A DNA stretch of 64,000 bases from Bidens hawaiensis (lineage: Eukaryota > Streptophyta > Magnoliopsida > Asterales > Asteraceae): contig JAIQDT010007373.1 in assembly GCA_021521415.1 (NCBI GenBank), positions 1 to 64,000 of the forward strand, read 5' to 3'. Of the stretch, positions 34,651 to 45,679 are shown one piece after another. The position numbers were made by a program, and so were the translations under genes. Each line of letters begins with the position of its first letter. Positions within the stretch are counted from its first letter, which is position 1. The notes beneath the pieces were generated by a model. That model worked only from the letters and a program-made list of their open reading frames with translations, was not told where the DNA came from and ran no database searches.

Positions 34651-35541
34651 CTATGCTATAGTTTGCTTGGCTGCTAGCTTCATTGATGATGAATAGTAGT
34701 TCTTAGCTTCCACTTGATCACCTACTATCTTTACAACTCCCCAAGGATTTGGTAGCTTGATGCATTGGTGATAAGTTGAAGCTACGACCTTCATTCCATG
34801 GAGCCAAGGCCTACCTAAAATAACATTGCAACAGGAAAGGTTATCTATAACACAAAATTTTTGGTATGAATTTAACCCTTCGATATAAATTGGGAGGTTG
34901 ATGTCCCCCGATGTCTTCTTGGTTTCACCACTGAAACCGACTAGCACCGATGTTCTAGGAATGATTTCTGAATCCGGGATGTTTATATTTTTGAGGACGT
35001 CATGCTGGATAATGTTGACCGAGCGGCTCCCGTCCACTAGGATCCTGCGTACATAATGGTTAGAGATAAATAAAGTAATAATCAAACCGTCATGATGAGG
35101 ATCCTGGATGTTCAGCTTGTCTTCCTTATCGAAGAAGATTCTCTTGTCTGTTGTTAACGTAGTTGAGACTATTGGATGATCTCCGTTATCCATCTTGATC
35201 TCCTTGGCGAATCTTTTTGCTACGGAGAAAGAAGTTCCACATATGTCTGAACCCCCCGAGATGAAATTAACTATTGGCACATCTGACTTGTTTTGTTGAG
35301 AATCCTGGATACTTGAGTTGAAAAAGACTCTCTGATCAGTCACCCGAGTAGTAGGGATGAGTGGTCTTCTCTCATTGTCCAACTCGAATTCCTCTATGGG
35401 GCTTTCTTCTATGGCACAAGAGTCTCTGAATAATTCGTAGTCTCTGGAGACAAATTTGATCACATGAGCATCTGGCGGTGGTGGTGTTGCTTTCTGTGGA
35501 AGGTCTTTAGGATCTTGGGTTTTGGATTTCTTCCTTCCCAA
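34651..35541 (-). pseudogene. Tat copy 1 aspartic protease region
   Basis: Minus strand, 296-residue open segment. It follows the gag C-terminus (GHFKELLGRKKSK) and carries the retroviral-type protease core: DGLIITLF, a VDGSRSVNII active-site loop, and an ILGRPWLHGM hydrophobic segment. Copy 2 has VDGGSSVNII at the active site; here Gly and Ser next to the catalytic Asp are Ser and Arg, so activity is doubtful. The protease cuts the Gag-Pol polyprotein. The frame stops at 34651 before RT. Confidence 0.85.
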
Positions 35542-37541
35542 GAGTTCTTTAAAGTGACCCTTGCTCAGGAGGTACCCAATTTCTTTCCTTAAGACGATGC
35601 ACTCGTCTGTCGCGTGGCCAAAGTCTTCGTGGAAGGCTCACCACTTAGACTTGTCCTTGAAGCCGACGACCTCTCATTCTTTCGAGGCCACCTTGCTTTT
35701 TATCCCAGATCCTTCATGGCACAAATCAAGCCATGAGTATCTAAAGAGAAACAATAGTCGGAGAGGCAAGGGTAGTCCTCATCGTCATCTCCTTCATCAA
35801 CTGCCCGTACGTTCTGATTATTGAACTTGGCGTATGGCCTCGAATTGTTTTTCCTATTCCAAGATCCTTTATTCTTCTCAGGAGTTTCTTGTTTTTTCTG
35901 TCCCCCGAGACGATCCTGGATCTTTTTATCTTCTTCCAAGCGGATGTACCTTAATGCTCAGCTTCTGACTTCATCTAATGTCCTGCACGGATTCATCACT
36001 AAATCATCATAAAAAGGGGAGCTCTTTTGAATTCCCATCTTGAATGCTTTAACAGCAGTAGTCATATCAAGGTTTGGGATTTCTAGAGCTTCCTTTCCGA
36101 ACCTGGTAACGAAATCCCTAAGGGATTCATCACTAGGTTGGATAACACGATATAAATCACTGGTTAACCTCTCAAATTTCCGACTACAGGAAAGTTGAGT
36201 GTTAAACAAATTAACTAAATGAGAGAAAGATGTAACCGAGAAAGGGGGGAGACTTAGCAGCCATTTTAGTGCAGCTCCCGTTAATGTGGCTCCAAATCCT
36301 TTACAAAGGCAAGCCTCCTTGAGTCTTTCAGGAACAAGATTAATTTCCATCATTTCCCTATATTGGGCAACATGTTCCTCCGGATAGGTGCTCCCATCAT
36401 ACGTCTTCATGTTGGGAGTTTGGAACCGCTTCGGAATTTCAGCATCACATATGGGCGGAGCGAATCTGGATAATTTGTGACTTCCCTCCGGTATCTCAGG
36501 AATTGGACGTATCAATCCCGTGACACTGGATATCATATCCTTTAGCTTCTGCAACTCCCTGGCCATGGCTTGGTTGATACCTGAATCCTGCATGGGAATA
36601 TGGTTAGTATCTAAAGATATAGGATCGTACCAGTTACCTCTCTGCTGGGTGGAGTTTGGTATTCCAGACGAGTATCTGGGATAAGAGGAGTCAGCAATAG
36701 GAGTGGGTCCTCCGGAAGCTATGGTCTGCATGGGGATTATGTCTCCGTCATGGACTTCGGAAGACTATATTTGCTGTATTCTTGAAGATCCTTGATCCTG
36801 AACAAAGGGTCCTTGAGGTTGGTAACCATAGGAGCCTTGAGCATATAACCCAGATGATCCCAGTAGGATGATTGATGACCTTTGCTGAAATTTCGAGGAT
36901 CCTTGAGCCTGTAGACCCACAGACCATTGTTGAAGGTTATGTGATCCTGACTGAAAGAGCGAGGACCCTTGAGCCTGCTGACCCATGGACCCTGGTTGCA
37001 GGATAGAGGATCCTGGCTGAAACATTGAGGATCCTTGAGACGGTTGACCCACGGATCCTAATTGCAGGATAGAGGATCCTGGCTGAAACATTGAGGATCC
37101 TTGAGCCGGTTGACCCACGGACCCTGGTTGCAGAATAGAGGATCCTGGCTGAAATAGTGAAGATCCTTGCGAAAGCTGAGCCATGAATCCTGGACTGGTG
37201 AAATCCAGCATCCTGGGCACCAGGGGAGTGAGATCTTCTGCTGGCCTCTTATTTTTCTTGAGATCTTCTATCTCACGAAGGATCCTCTGGTTAGTCTTGT
37301 TATGTTGCTCCATATACGCTTTAACCTGCGAAAACATAGATGAAACATCACTGTTACTGTTAACCGCCGAGGCAGCAGGAGTGGTTTTCGAGCTCTGGAA
37401 GATTGGTAGTTGCGTTCTGCATCCAGTAGTAGTAGTTCGTTGTGCTGCTGTGATTGGCAGAAGCATTGGTGGCAAGGTCCTCGATGAGAGAGGAATTGAT
37501 GAGGGCATGGTTGATGAAGCAGAGGTGGATTGAGAGGCCAT
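35542..37541 (-). pseudogene. gag: Tat copy 1 gag, interrupted by nonsense codons and a frameshift
   Basis: Minus strand; the start is an ATG at 37541 downstream of the primer site. The N-terminal 120 residues are Ser/Thr-rich with a short coiled stretch. Then come about six repeats of a 22-residue QGSSxFQPGSSILQxGSxGQ unit, and next the capsid-type gag domain (ALKWLLSLPP, FSHLVNLFN, SLRDFVTRF). Stops lie at 36765-36767 and 35958-35960, and the zinc-binding tail (FHEDFGHATDECIVLRKEIG) is in a shifted frame near 35610-35540. Gag would form the particle core. The repeat block is low complexity and may be structurally disordered. Confidence 0.9.
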
Positions 37542-37605
37542 TGTGAGTGTTCAGGGTATGGAAAAATGAAGCTTGATGAGAATAATATGGATTATAGCAC
37601 CAATT

Positions 37606-37623
37606 GCCCCACGGTGGGCGCCA
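37606..37623 (-). other. primer-binding site, tRNA-Lys type
   Basis: On the minus strand, TGGCGCCCACCGTGGGGC is separated by three bases from the 5' LTR end. It is complementary over 18 bases to the 3' end of plant tRNA-Lys including CCA. This is established knowledge for several Tat elements; the tRNA match is from memory. Confidence 0.85.
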
Positions 37624-37626
37624 AAT

Positions 37627-38672
37627 TGTTTTGGACAAAAATAGCTAAGGATCAAGTATCCAAATCTGTTATGTGAGGTAAGGTTCCAATTCGATAATAA
37701 AAAGTGTATAAGCGTGATATCGGTGAACACAATGGTTTGATCATGAGGGAAAAAGCCCTTAACCAAGATAGTCTTACTTCGGTCAAAACTTATCAAGGCA
37801 ATCGTTGGTAAAATAGCTCCGGTCAATGATTAATAAGATAATCTTTGGTCGAAGCACTTTAGTCAATGATCAACAAGGTAACCTTTGGTCGATGAGTATA
37901 TGGTAATCTCGGTCTCCGGCACAAAAAACCCCCGGACGGTGAAAACTATCACCGTCAAGTTTATTAATGAACAAAACGCGATTACAAGTGTGTTGGAGAA
38001 TATGATCGAGATTACAATGAAAGCTAGTGTTGAGAGAGTGTTTAGTTCTGCTCAAGTGTGTGTGTAAGTACATGTGTTGAATAATAACCTAATCGATCAT
38101 AAACTCACTATATAAAGAAAATACAAATAACAACCTTTCCTAAAAATCCGGAAGTCTTCCACTAACCACTCCATGACTTTGACCACGTGCCTATAGTCAT
38201 CCAGTAGCGAATTAAGTGGAGGACCAGGTCTAGGAACCGTTAATGTTGATAAATATCAACATTCATATGAGAAACAATCGTTAACGGCACCAAATACCGA
38301 GGATCCATGATCCTAACATAGCTCTGGAACTCTTCAGAAGGATAATTGATCCAGACACGTCTTCAAGGATAACATATCCTCAGTACTCAGTTATTTGTGA
38401 CACAACAAGAAGTCCTATAAATCCGCCACCTTCCCACTATCTTCATCCACGACTTTGACCACGTGTTTGACAAGTCCAATAGTGAGATATCCGGTAGAAT
38501 AAGTCTTGGAGCCATTATACTTATTAAATAACAACTTACACACAAGAAACGATTGTTAATAATAACAAGTACTGAGGACCACTGATCCTGACATGATCTG
38601 TCTAAGGATAACTAATCCAAGAACACATGTCAGGATAACGTATCCACAGTGTCAAATTTCCGTGCACTAACA
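37627..38672 (-). repeat. Tat element copy 1, 5' LTR
   Basis: 1046 bp, about 98% identical by eye to the LTR at 28856-29902. Its right end is followed by the CCGAC target repeat. Confidence 0.93.
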
Positions 38673-39235
38673 CCGACAAGCTTTCATTCACATTTAAGAT
38701 ATACATACATAACATATAAACCATACAAGGCTTACACTTACCAGTTAAGCTAAGTGTATTAACTATCACATCGAGTATGCTCACAGCCCCGAAAACATAA
38801 CAAGGAAATGGGGCTAGAAACTCACCTGAATGCGGTTACGTTCATCGTTTATAGCTATTCCTTTCTTGGGCTATGCACGACTAACTGTATAACATTTACA
38901 CGTATTAATTAACTATCACTGCTCATATCGTCTTTCTAGTTTAATTATTCCCCACAACGAACGGGGTCTGGGGGCAGCGCCCCTAGCAGTGAGGTTCTAG
39001 GGGCGGCATCCCCTAGCAGGGTCCAAGGGGAATAGCCCATGGCTGTGATTACAGGTAAGCTTGGAAAAATTTTATTTTCATTAACTATCTTAACACATTT
39101 TCCATTAGAATTTTAGATCGTTAATTAATTTGCTAACTTAAAAGTTCAAGGGCTTCTTTGTAATTTAATCATTCTTTTCTAAGTCTAGGGACTGTTATGT
39201 CATTCTTTCAAAGTTCTCATTCTTTATTCAGTCTT

Positions 39236-39462
39236 TAACGAATGGGAGCTCATAACGAATTAACTATTATAACGAATCTGTCTTCGTAACGAATCAGGCA
39301 TTATAACGAACTGGTCCTTATGGCGAATTGGACCTTATAACGAACTGGTCCTCATAACGAATTGGATAACGAATCAAGGCTAATTCTTTAGATTCCCGTT
39401 AACGAATCAACTTAACGAATTACCTCTAGTTCGTTAACTCTCCGTTAATGAATTAGGGTTAG
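39236..39462. repeat. TAACGAA-rich cluster in solo LTR B
   Basis: Counterpart of 7668-7872, with an extra unit block ('ataacgaactggtcct' occurs twice). Confidence 0.75.
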
Positions 39463-40321
39463 GTCAGAGAAACATTCTTTCTCTGACACATCTAGTGTTC
39501 CGGCGCCGTCATAGCCGGAAAACCGCGATTTCGCCGGAAAAACGAGATCTCACTCGTTTTCCACCGTTTTTTGTCCCGTTCGATCCAGATCTGAGCTAGG
39601 GTGACCCTAAGCTCATCTTTGGTTCGGTTTGCACCCGACTCCACCCGGATCTCATTACTTTAACGGTTTAACGGTGTCGGCTCGTTGTTTCGCGACTAAG
39701 TCTAATAGATTTGGGTCCATACAACATCATATTATCATTACCTCGGGTCGGGATTGATTCTTCCTTCTTGGTTCGGCTAGAGAAAGAAGAAAACTAGAGA
39801 GAGATCTTAAGTGTGTGTTTTTGTGGTGTATGGGATATGTGTAAATGATGAATAAAATGGGTAATTAAGGTTTATATAATTATGGATCATGGGTTCAAGC
39901 CCATGGTCTTTCCTTCTTTCCTTCATAACCCAACTCCATACCCCATATCCATTTACCTAACACCAGCCCAACTCATAATAACTCGTATTTTCACTTTATT
40001 AACCGAAACTAGAAAACGGGATGTTACAGTTTTCAATACAGTGTGTTATAAATTCTAAGTCATTGTGTTTTTATATGTTGTCCATTGTGTGTTTTAATGT
40101 GTTGTTTTGTCAATTGTGTTTTACCCAAATGAATTTTGGATTATTTTGTTTTCAAAAGTATAACAATAGTATATTTATATTAAATATAAAAAAGCGTACA
40201 ATTTTTTGGTGTAATTTTTTTTCAAAATGACGTATAAAAAGTTTAAGGACGTTAAAAGATAATGAAGGAAAAAGAGAAACTTTATTTCCCTCGTTGCCCT
40301 TAACCATTTGGTCCCCACTTA

Positions 40322-40561
40322 GGGGTTATTTCGTAGCCTCTTAAAGATCAAGAAGCTGATTATTAAGAGGCTATCTCTTAAAGTTTCATAGCCTTCTAAT
40401 GGTTAAGTGATAACCACAAGTATGAATGTTTAAAAGTCGACCTCTTAATGATTACTCTTAAACATTCAGACTTAAGACTACCCTTTAACCATTAAAAGGT
40501 TATGAATCATTAAAAAATAAATAGTCTCTTAATGAATATTAAGAGGCTACCAAACAGCACC
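40322..40561. mobile_element. Tourist/PIF-like MITE, copy B
   Basis: Same element at the same relative place as 8730-8969; the left end is GGGGTTATTTCGTAGCCTCT. It was duplicated with the segment. Confidence 0.7.
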
Positions 40562-40845
40562 TAGACTAGAAACATAACATTTAATGATTTCTTTTTAAAC
40601 TTCTTATTAAATACAACTCTCAATCATATCGTAACCACTTATTATATATTCATTATTGTTACATAATTATCGAAATTAATAGTTATATTTGCATTAGATA
40701 TACTCTTAAAAGGTTTGTTTTTTTTTTTCTATTTGAAATATAATAAATAAAGAAAATAATATACAAAATTTGACTATTTAAATGAATCAAGCATAACTAA
40801 TTCTCAAAGAATAATCATTTTACTTTTTGTTTGAGCATACACAAT

Positions 40846-41177
40846 ATGTCTAAGTCTACATACTCTTGCTTGGTGCTACTCGTTATTGTTATTGGAGGTT
40901 TGTTACTAGTCCTCTCGCTACTTTTTTTATCATATCACCACGCAACTCAAAGCGTGTATCGTTTACTTATCATGTTAGTGTTTGTTTTTATTTGTTTTCA
41001 ACTGGAGTCTCAATGGTCGAAGGCAGAACATGCTTGGAGAAAATAATTATTGGGGAAGACTGTAACACCGGTGCATGTATAAAAATATGTGTCTCAAGAC
41101 ACGCTAATGCCAATGCAAAATGCAAATATTCCAGGGAGTATAAAAATAATGTATGTGACTGTTATTACCAGTGTTGA
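40846..41177 (+). pseudogene. defensin-like peptide gene, copy B, splice acceptor lost
   Basis: Paralogue of 9251-9579. Exon 1 is 40846-40897 with an intact GTTTGT donor. Exon 2 would run 41002-41177. The acceptor dinucleotide at 41000-41001 is AA ('ttttcaac') where copy A has AG, so normal splicing should fail. Exon 2 itself is better preserved than in copy A: it has eight cysteines, including the CX3C pair (CIKIC) and CDC followed by CYYQC, the full defensin-like pattern. An extra Asn codon is present near the C-terminus. A cryptic acceptor could rescue it, but I see no obvious one that keeps frame. The function would be a secreted peptide, as for copy A. Confidence 0.7.
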
Positions 41178-41334
41178 TGATATGTAAATTACCAAATAGC
41201 TTGGTCTTGAGAGTTTAGAAAAAGTTTATGAACCTGCGATCCTCTCTAAAAATAATATAAATAATTTTCTTGATATTTATGAGTTGTCTACGCAATTACG
41301 CTTATAACAGGTGGGTACCGATTGGATCAATATA

Positions 41335-41510
41335 TATACAGATATATATACATACATACATAAATACATACATACATATATACATACATACATGCATGCA
41401 TGCATGCATGCATGCATGCATGCATGCATGCGTACATACATGCGTAAATACATGCGTACATACATACATACATACATACATACATACATGCATACATACA
41501 TACATACATA
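41335..41510. repeat. expanded CATA/CATG microsatellite, copy B
   Basis: More than 40 tetranucleotide units, including an uninterrupted (CATG)n core at about 41390-41430. ORFs on both strands across it are artefacts of the repeat. Confidence 0.95.
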
Positions 41511-41534
41511 CTAGTAGTAGCCCGCGTGATGCAA
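41511..41534 (-). mobile_element. Helitron-type 3' terminus, copy B
   Basis: Counterpart of 9810-9833, with the CTAG end next to the microsatellite. One hairpin arm has changed (GATGCAAGG), so its stem is weaker than in copy A. Confidence 0.5.
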
Positions 41535-41539
41535 GGTCG

Positions 41540-43831
41540 GCGACGATTTAAAACATTGCAGTCGTTATCTGTTATTTATATCAATCATCTTGTGACACTT
41601 GAATCAAATACCTACTTTAGAATTAAATACTTTAAGTATCTCATTTCTAACCACTTGGATTATGAATCATTAAAAAAAAGGAAAAACAAAAAAAAATCTC
41701 TTTCAACACTCTTATTAAAAAGGATTTTCTAAGGATACCGCCCATTTTTGCTAAAAAAATGCCCACCAATACGTCCCGTATAGAGCTATATGGGGCATAT
41801 AGGCCTCTCAATTATGCCTACTATAGCCTTATACAAAACGTATAGGCCCACCTATAGTCCTTTACGGGGGGCGTATAGGGGTGTGGGGTGTCCCTCGTAG
41901 GACCTTATTAGAATACATAGCAATTATGAAAAATAATTTAAATCCATTTGTATTTTATTTTAAATCTTATCAATTTTCATAATTTGTCATTTTCCAGCAT
42001 CTAGAATAATATTCTTCATAATTTGTCATTTTCTCACAAAATTGTATTCGGTTGTATAATAATATTATATTATATTTTCACCCAAATAAATTGTGCTCAA
42101 TTTCGGTCGATTTTTCTGCTGTTAGGGTTTGTGAACGAATTAGGTATTTTTGTTTATTCTTCGATTAAATTACAAATCAATGTGTCAACGAATTAGGAAG
42201 GAATTCATGCTCTTATTATTGTTGTTTAGTTTGGTTCAATTTAATTTCGGTAGAATAGATTGCTTGCTTGTTCAAACCGACTGACTGTTAATCTAATAAT
42301 AACTTCTTGTGCACACAAGCTGTTTGATAAAATGCTTGAACCAAACTTACATCACATCAATCAATTTAAGAATGAAATCAATATCAGTTTTAATTTTTGG
42401 GCATCAGATTTAGGTTTGGTTTGATTTTTGTTGATGATGTAATTGTAAAAGATAAGACTTCTATATTTATTTAATTATTAGAATTAGCTGCATGTGATGA
42501 TTGATAAATGGATAAAATGGTGTGTTTTAAGTGTCTAATATCGTGGTGTTTAGTTAGTTATATAAATCAAACACAGTTATTTCGAGCACCTTTTGTATTG
42601 AGCATGTTGTAAGTAGAAACATATTTAAACGATGCAATTATTTGTATATGAGAACAAGATTTTTTATTTAGACCAAAACGTAAACTAGTTGTCTCCAATT
42701 CAGTTTAAGAGAAATATCGTTTAATTTAAAAGTGAATGTTTATTACATAAAATAAATAATAATATTTCTTTTTCACTTCTTTTGATTTGGAGTTAATTTT
42801 CTGATTTTATACCCTCGGTACCGGTACCATCCCGGTACCAATACCAAGAATTTCAGATTTTCGGGATCGTTATTTTCGGTACCGGTAGTGGTACGGTACC
42901 ATGCTCATCCCTATCCTGGGCTAGAAAATGAGTTACGGGACCCATAATATATGATTTTTTTGGCTTATGTCCATTGCGTATCGCGATGGATATTAAAAAC
43001 GGGAAAAAGCGAGTTTTAGCCTATATGTTATATTTTACTAACCCTAATCAAGAAATTCACTTCCAGCCATATGGGGTATGAAAAGGGGCGATTCCAGGAG
43101 CCCCAGATCACCTCCAATCACCTCGGGGCACATAGTTCATCGTCCTGAATCAATAGCCGATGACTAATCGAAGATCATGAGCAGCTGATTCATCTCGAGT
43201 CATTCCCGGGATGTAGAGTATTGTAAGTTTTTTCAGTATTTTCTCATGTGCAAAAGAACAAACTAATTGTAATTGTTTATGATTAATCTATGAGTATTGA
43301 TGTTTGGTATTGCTGTGCACTCAGTCGGTTTAGGTTTATTTCAATCAGAACGATTAGTTTGCCAGTTGCTATGATAATTGCTTATAGGGTTGTTTTGACT
43401 AGTTTGAATATGATGAAGCATACAATTGCCCTTAGTTGAGTCACATTGTCAGGGACTGTTTGATAACCAGTGTCGTTTGTTAGAGATTGTTGATGCTTAA
43501 GATTTGCCTAGTTAGTCAATCTGATTGGATATTTGACAATTAATCTGTTAATTTAACATGAGATTACTGTTTTAGTTGCATGCTTGAACCCTAGGTGTTA
43601 TTATGTTCTTGTTAATTGTTAAACTCTTAAGTGAATGCTAGGGATAGGATTAATTGATTGTTTTGATTGATTGACCGGCACAAATAGACTCATGAGGGGA
43701 AGTGTATAGGATACGGAAAGTAATGTGATCAGCTAATCACAATTGGCCACTGTTATTACCTGTTAGCCTTACTATCCTTGTAGTAAATAGTTCCTTGAGT
43801 GATGACGTTTGTGTTTTACTTTTAGAATACG
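41540..43831. other. non-coding part of duplication copy B and gag leader
   Basis: No coding gene. It matches copy A to about 43627. A donor-like GTAAG at 43223 and an acceptor-like TTTTAG at 43825, seven bases before the gag ATG, would bound a 603-bp intron in a transcript that runs into gag. Confidence 0.5.
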
Positions 43832-44057
43832 ATGGCTGGATCTAAGGAAATTGTTGGAGATGGAGGTTGCACAGGACGACGTGGTAGACCACGTGTGGTC
43901 CGAAAACCTTCTGTGGAGGCAGCTTCAAAAACAGTAGGAGAATGGAGCACAGCTGAGGGAAACCCGAGCAACAACGAAGGGTTTCAACTGGACCCCGCAG
44001 TCCAGGCTGCCATTGTCAAAGCGGTAGCCACAGCTGTTAAGAATTTAACCCCAGAAG

Positions 44058-44718
44058 CAATGTTTTCAGACCCGGCCCAGGCGTCGACCCGGACACCTTA
44101 CCGGGTCAAAGGTCGGACCGACCCGGGAGGGCGGACTGGTGTTGACCCGGATAACATCATAAATAATGTATATTTTTTATTTATTTTTAGTTATGTATTT
44201 TATTTAATATAAAGACATATATCTCATACTATACTTGAAAGTTATAACATGATCTATTACTTCCTTTGTTTTCTCATATTAATTTCTTACAGATTCTCTT
44301 TTTTAAATCTATGATTTGAATAAATATTATGAATTTTATTTTATACTTCAATAATAATTAATTGTGAAGGGCTCTACTTGCAAAATTTCGGCCACTATCT
44401 ATAAGAATTATATATATATCAGTTAATAAAACAAGAGTGGGGCCTGGTTGGTTGGCTTGGAATGTTTTGTTTAAACACCTTCATTCATATCGTTGTTGGC
44501 CTGGGTTCGAATTCCACCTCTAACTTATTTTTAATTTCATAGGAAAAAGGAATCTACCGGTTCAACCGTCGGTTGACCGGGTCCGGTCGGACCGCAAACC
44601 GCATAACCCGGCCGGGTATTTAGAAAACGGGCTATTCATGCGAACCAGACCGAAAATAGTAGCGGGCCCCGGTCGGACGGGTCGAACCGGCCGGTCCAGT
44701 CCGGGTTTCAAAATATTG
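44058..44718. mobile_element. hAT-like element inside gag
   Basis: Terminal inverted repeats are CAATGTTTTCAGACCCGG and its near-complement ending ACAAAATATTG-like at the right (matching 14 of 18). The flanks are CCCAGAAG (44050-44057) and CCCTGAAG (44719-44726), an 8-bp target duplication with one change, as expected for hAT. Both arms are rich in CCGGGTC/GACCCGG. 661 bp and no transposase. Confidence 0.7.
44435..44530 (+). repeat. SINE-like tRNA-derived segment
   Basis: A box A-like GGTTGGTTGGCTTGG is followed 55 bp on by a box B-like GGTTCGAATTCC. It lies inside the hAT element. It is too short and diverged to name the family. Confidence 0.4.
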
Positions 44719-45679
44719 CCCTGAAGGGCTGCTAAAAGTCAAGAAAGAATTGAGAAGTCTGGGGAAAAGAGTAAGAAGGATGATGAAGGAGAGTGGGAGG
44801 CCTCGGGTGTGGTTAAGTTAGTGAAAGTTGATGATAGGAAGAGGGGCCGAGGCGGGTGCAACTATAAGTCATTCAAGGGAAGTGACCCGCCGAAGCTAGA
44901 CGGTTTGGGAGACGCAATCACTACTCTCCAATGGATAACCAATATGGACAAGGTTATCCGCATTAGCGAGTGTCATCCCGACCAAGCTGTGGGTTATGCT
45001 ACTCAATCATTTGGTGATGAAGCTATGTATTGGTGGGAAAGTGTGGAGCAGAGAAAGACCCGGGATGAGATTAAAGCTATGAAGTGGGAGGATCTGAAGG
45101 ATTTGCTGATGAAGAGGTTATGTGCTGATGCCGAGGTTGAGAGGGCGGAGATGAAATTCCTGAATTTGAAATATGGTAAGATGATGCATCGTGAGTACAC
45201 TACATAATTCAACCGCATGTCTAGACTGGTACCTGGCATGGTGAGCACTGAAGCTAAGAGGATCAAGTGTTACATCAGGGGACTTCCGCTGAATGTTCGT
45301 ACTTTGGTTAAGGCTAGTAAACCCGCAACATTTGACTCAGCTGTGGAATTGACCGAGGTGGTTTACGAGGACCTTGCCACCAGTGAAGAGGAAAAGACCG
45401 AACCGAAGAAAAAGAACTCAAAACCAAAGGAAGCTAACGAAGAGGACCCATGCGAGAAGAAGGCAATGCATGAGGAGTTCATTGTTTGTGAAAATGTGGA
45501 AAGAAACACCAGGGAGAATGAAGAATGGGATTAAGTGTTTGTTACAGGTGTGGAAAAGCAGGACATTCCTCCTGGGAGTGCAAGGATCACCACAGGTGTC
45601 ATAACTGTGGAGGGCATGGACACCTAGCAAGGGACTGCAGGAAGCCAAGGGACGATCGCAGAACAGAGAAGAATGCTTG

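Larger units (their letters stand above)
28856..38672 (-). mobile_element. Ty3/gypsy Tat-lineage retrotransposon, complete but defective
   Basis: Two LTRs (28856-29902 and 37627-38672) flank a 7.7-kb interior coded on the minus strand in the order gag, protease, reverse transcriptase, RNase H, second RNase H, integrase. A perfect CCGAC target duplication is at 28851-28855 and 38673-38677. The primer-binding site matches the 3' end of plant tRNA-Lys. The extra RNase H-like domain after the usual one is diagnostic of the Tat clade. By my count the LTRs differ at about 22 positions (about 2%), so the insertion is fairly recent. Every coding domain carries disabling lesions. It interrupts copy B of the solo LTR. 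Confidence 0.93.
15677..40028 (-). repeat. gypsy solo LTR, copy B, split by two insertions
   Basis: It starts TGTAAGGCCCC at 15677 and ends GGGATGTTACA at 40028, homologous along its length to solo LTR A. The flanks are GTTTA (15672-15676) and GTTTT (40029-40033), the same target duplication with one mutation. The LTR pieces are 15677-16189, 28606-28850 and 38678-40028. Confidence 0.9.
15600..43627. repeat. segmental duplication, copy B (split by CACTA and Tat elements)
   Basis: Parts 15600-16189, 28606-28850 and 38678-43627 together match copy A (6185-11940) in order. The gaps are exactly the CACTA element (target duplication TCC) and the Tat element (target duplication CCGAC). Removing each with one target repeat restores continuity with copy A. 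The junction after 43627 differs from copy A. Confidence 0.9.
43832..45677 (+). pseudogene. gag: gypsy (chromovirus-type) gag, interrupted by a hAT insertion
   Basis: The N-terminal part 43832-44057 begins MAGSKEIV and includes RRGRPRVVRKP. A hAT-like insertion (44058-44718) splits it. The frame resumes near 44730 with a charged KSQERIEKSGEKSK linker, then the gag domain (DAITTLQWI, FGDEAMYWWESV, LPLNVRTLVKASKP). TAA at 45205-45207 interrupts it. A further stop at 45532-45534 with a frameshift precedes two zinc knuckles (45540-45638, CYRCGKAGHSSWEC and CHNCGGHGHLARDC). It ends at a TGA at 45678. No protease or pol follows before the polypurine tract, so this is a gag-only element. Gag packages element RNA. 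Confidence 0.88.

Noticed and set aside
41277..41551. Several ORFs on both strands encoding MYVC or YIHT repeats
   Set aside because: They are the six-frame by-product of the CATA/CATG microsatellite.
44435..44530. tRNA gene
   Set aside because: Box A and B are present but no cloverleaf stems could be drawn.
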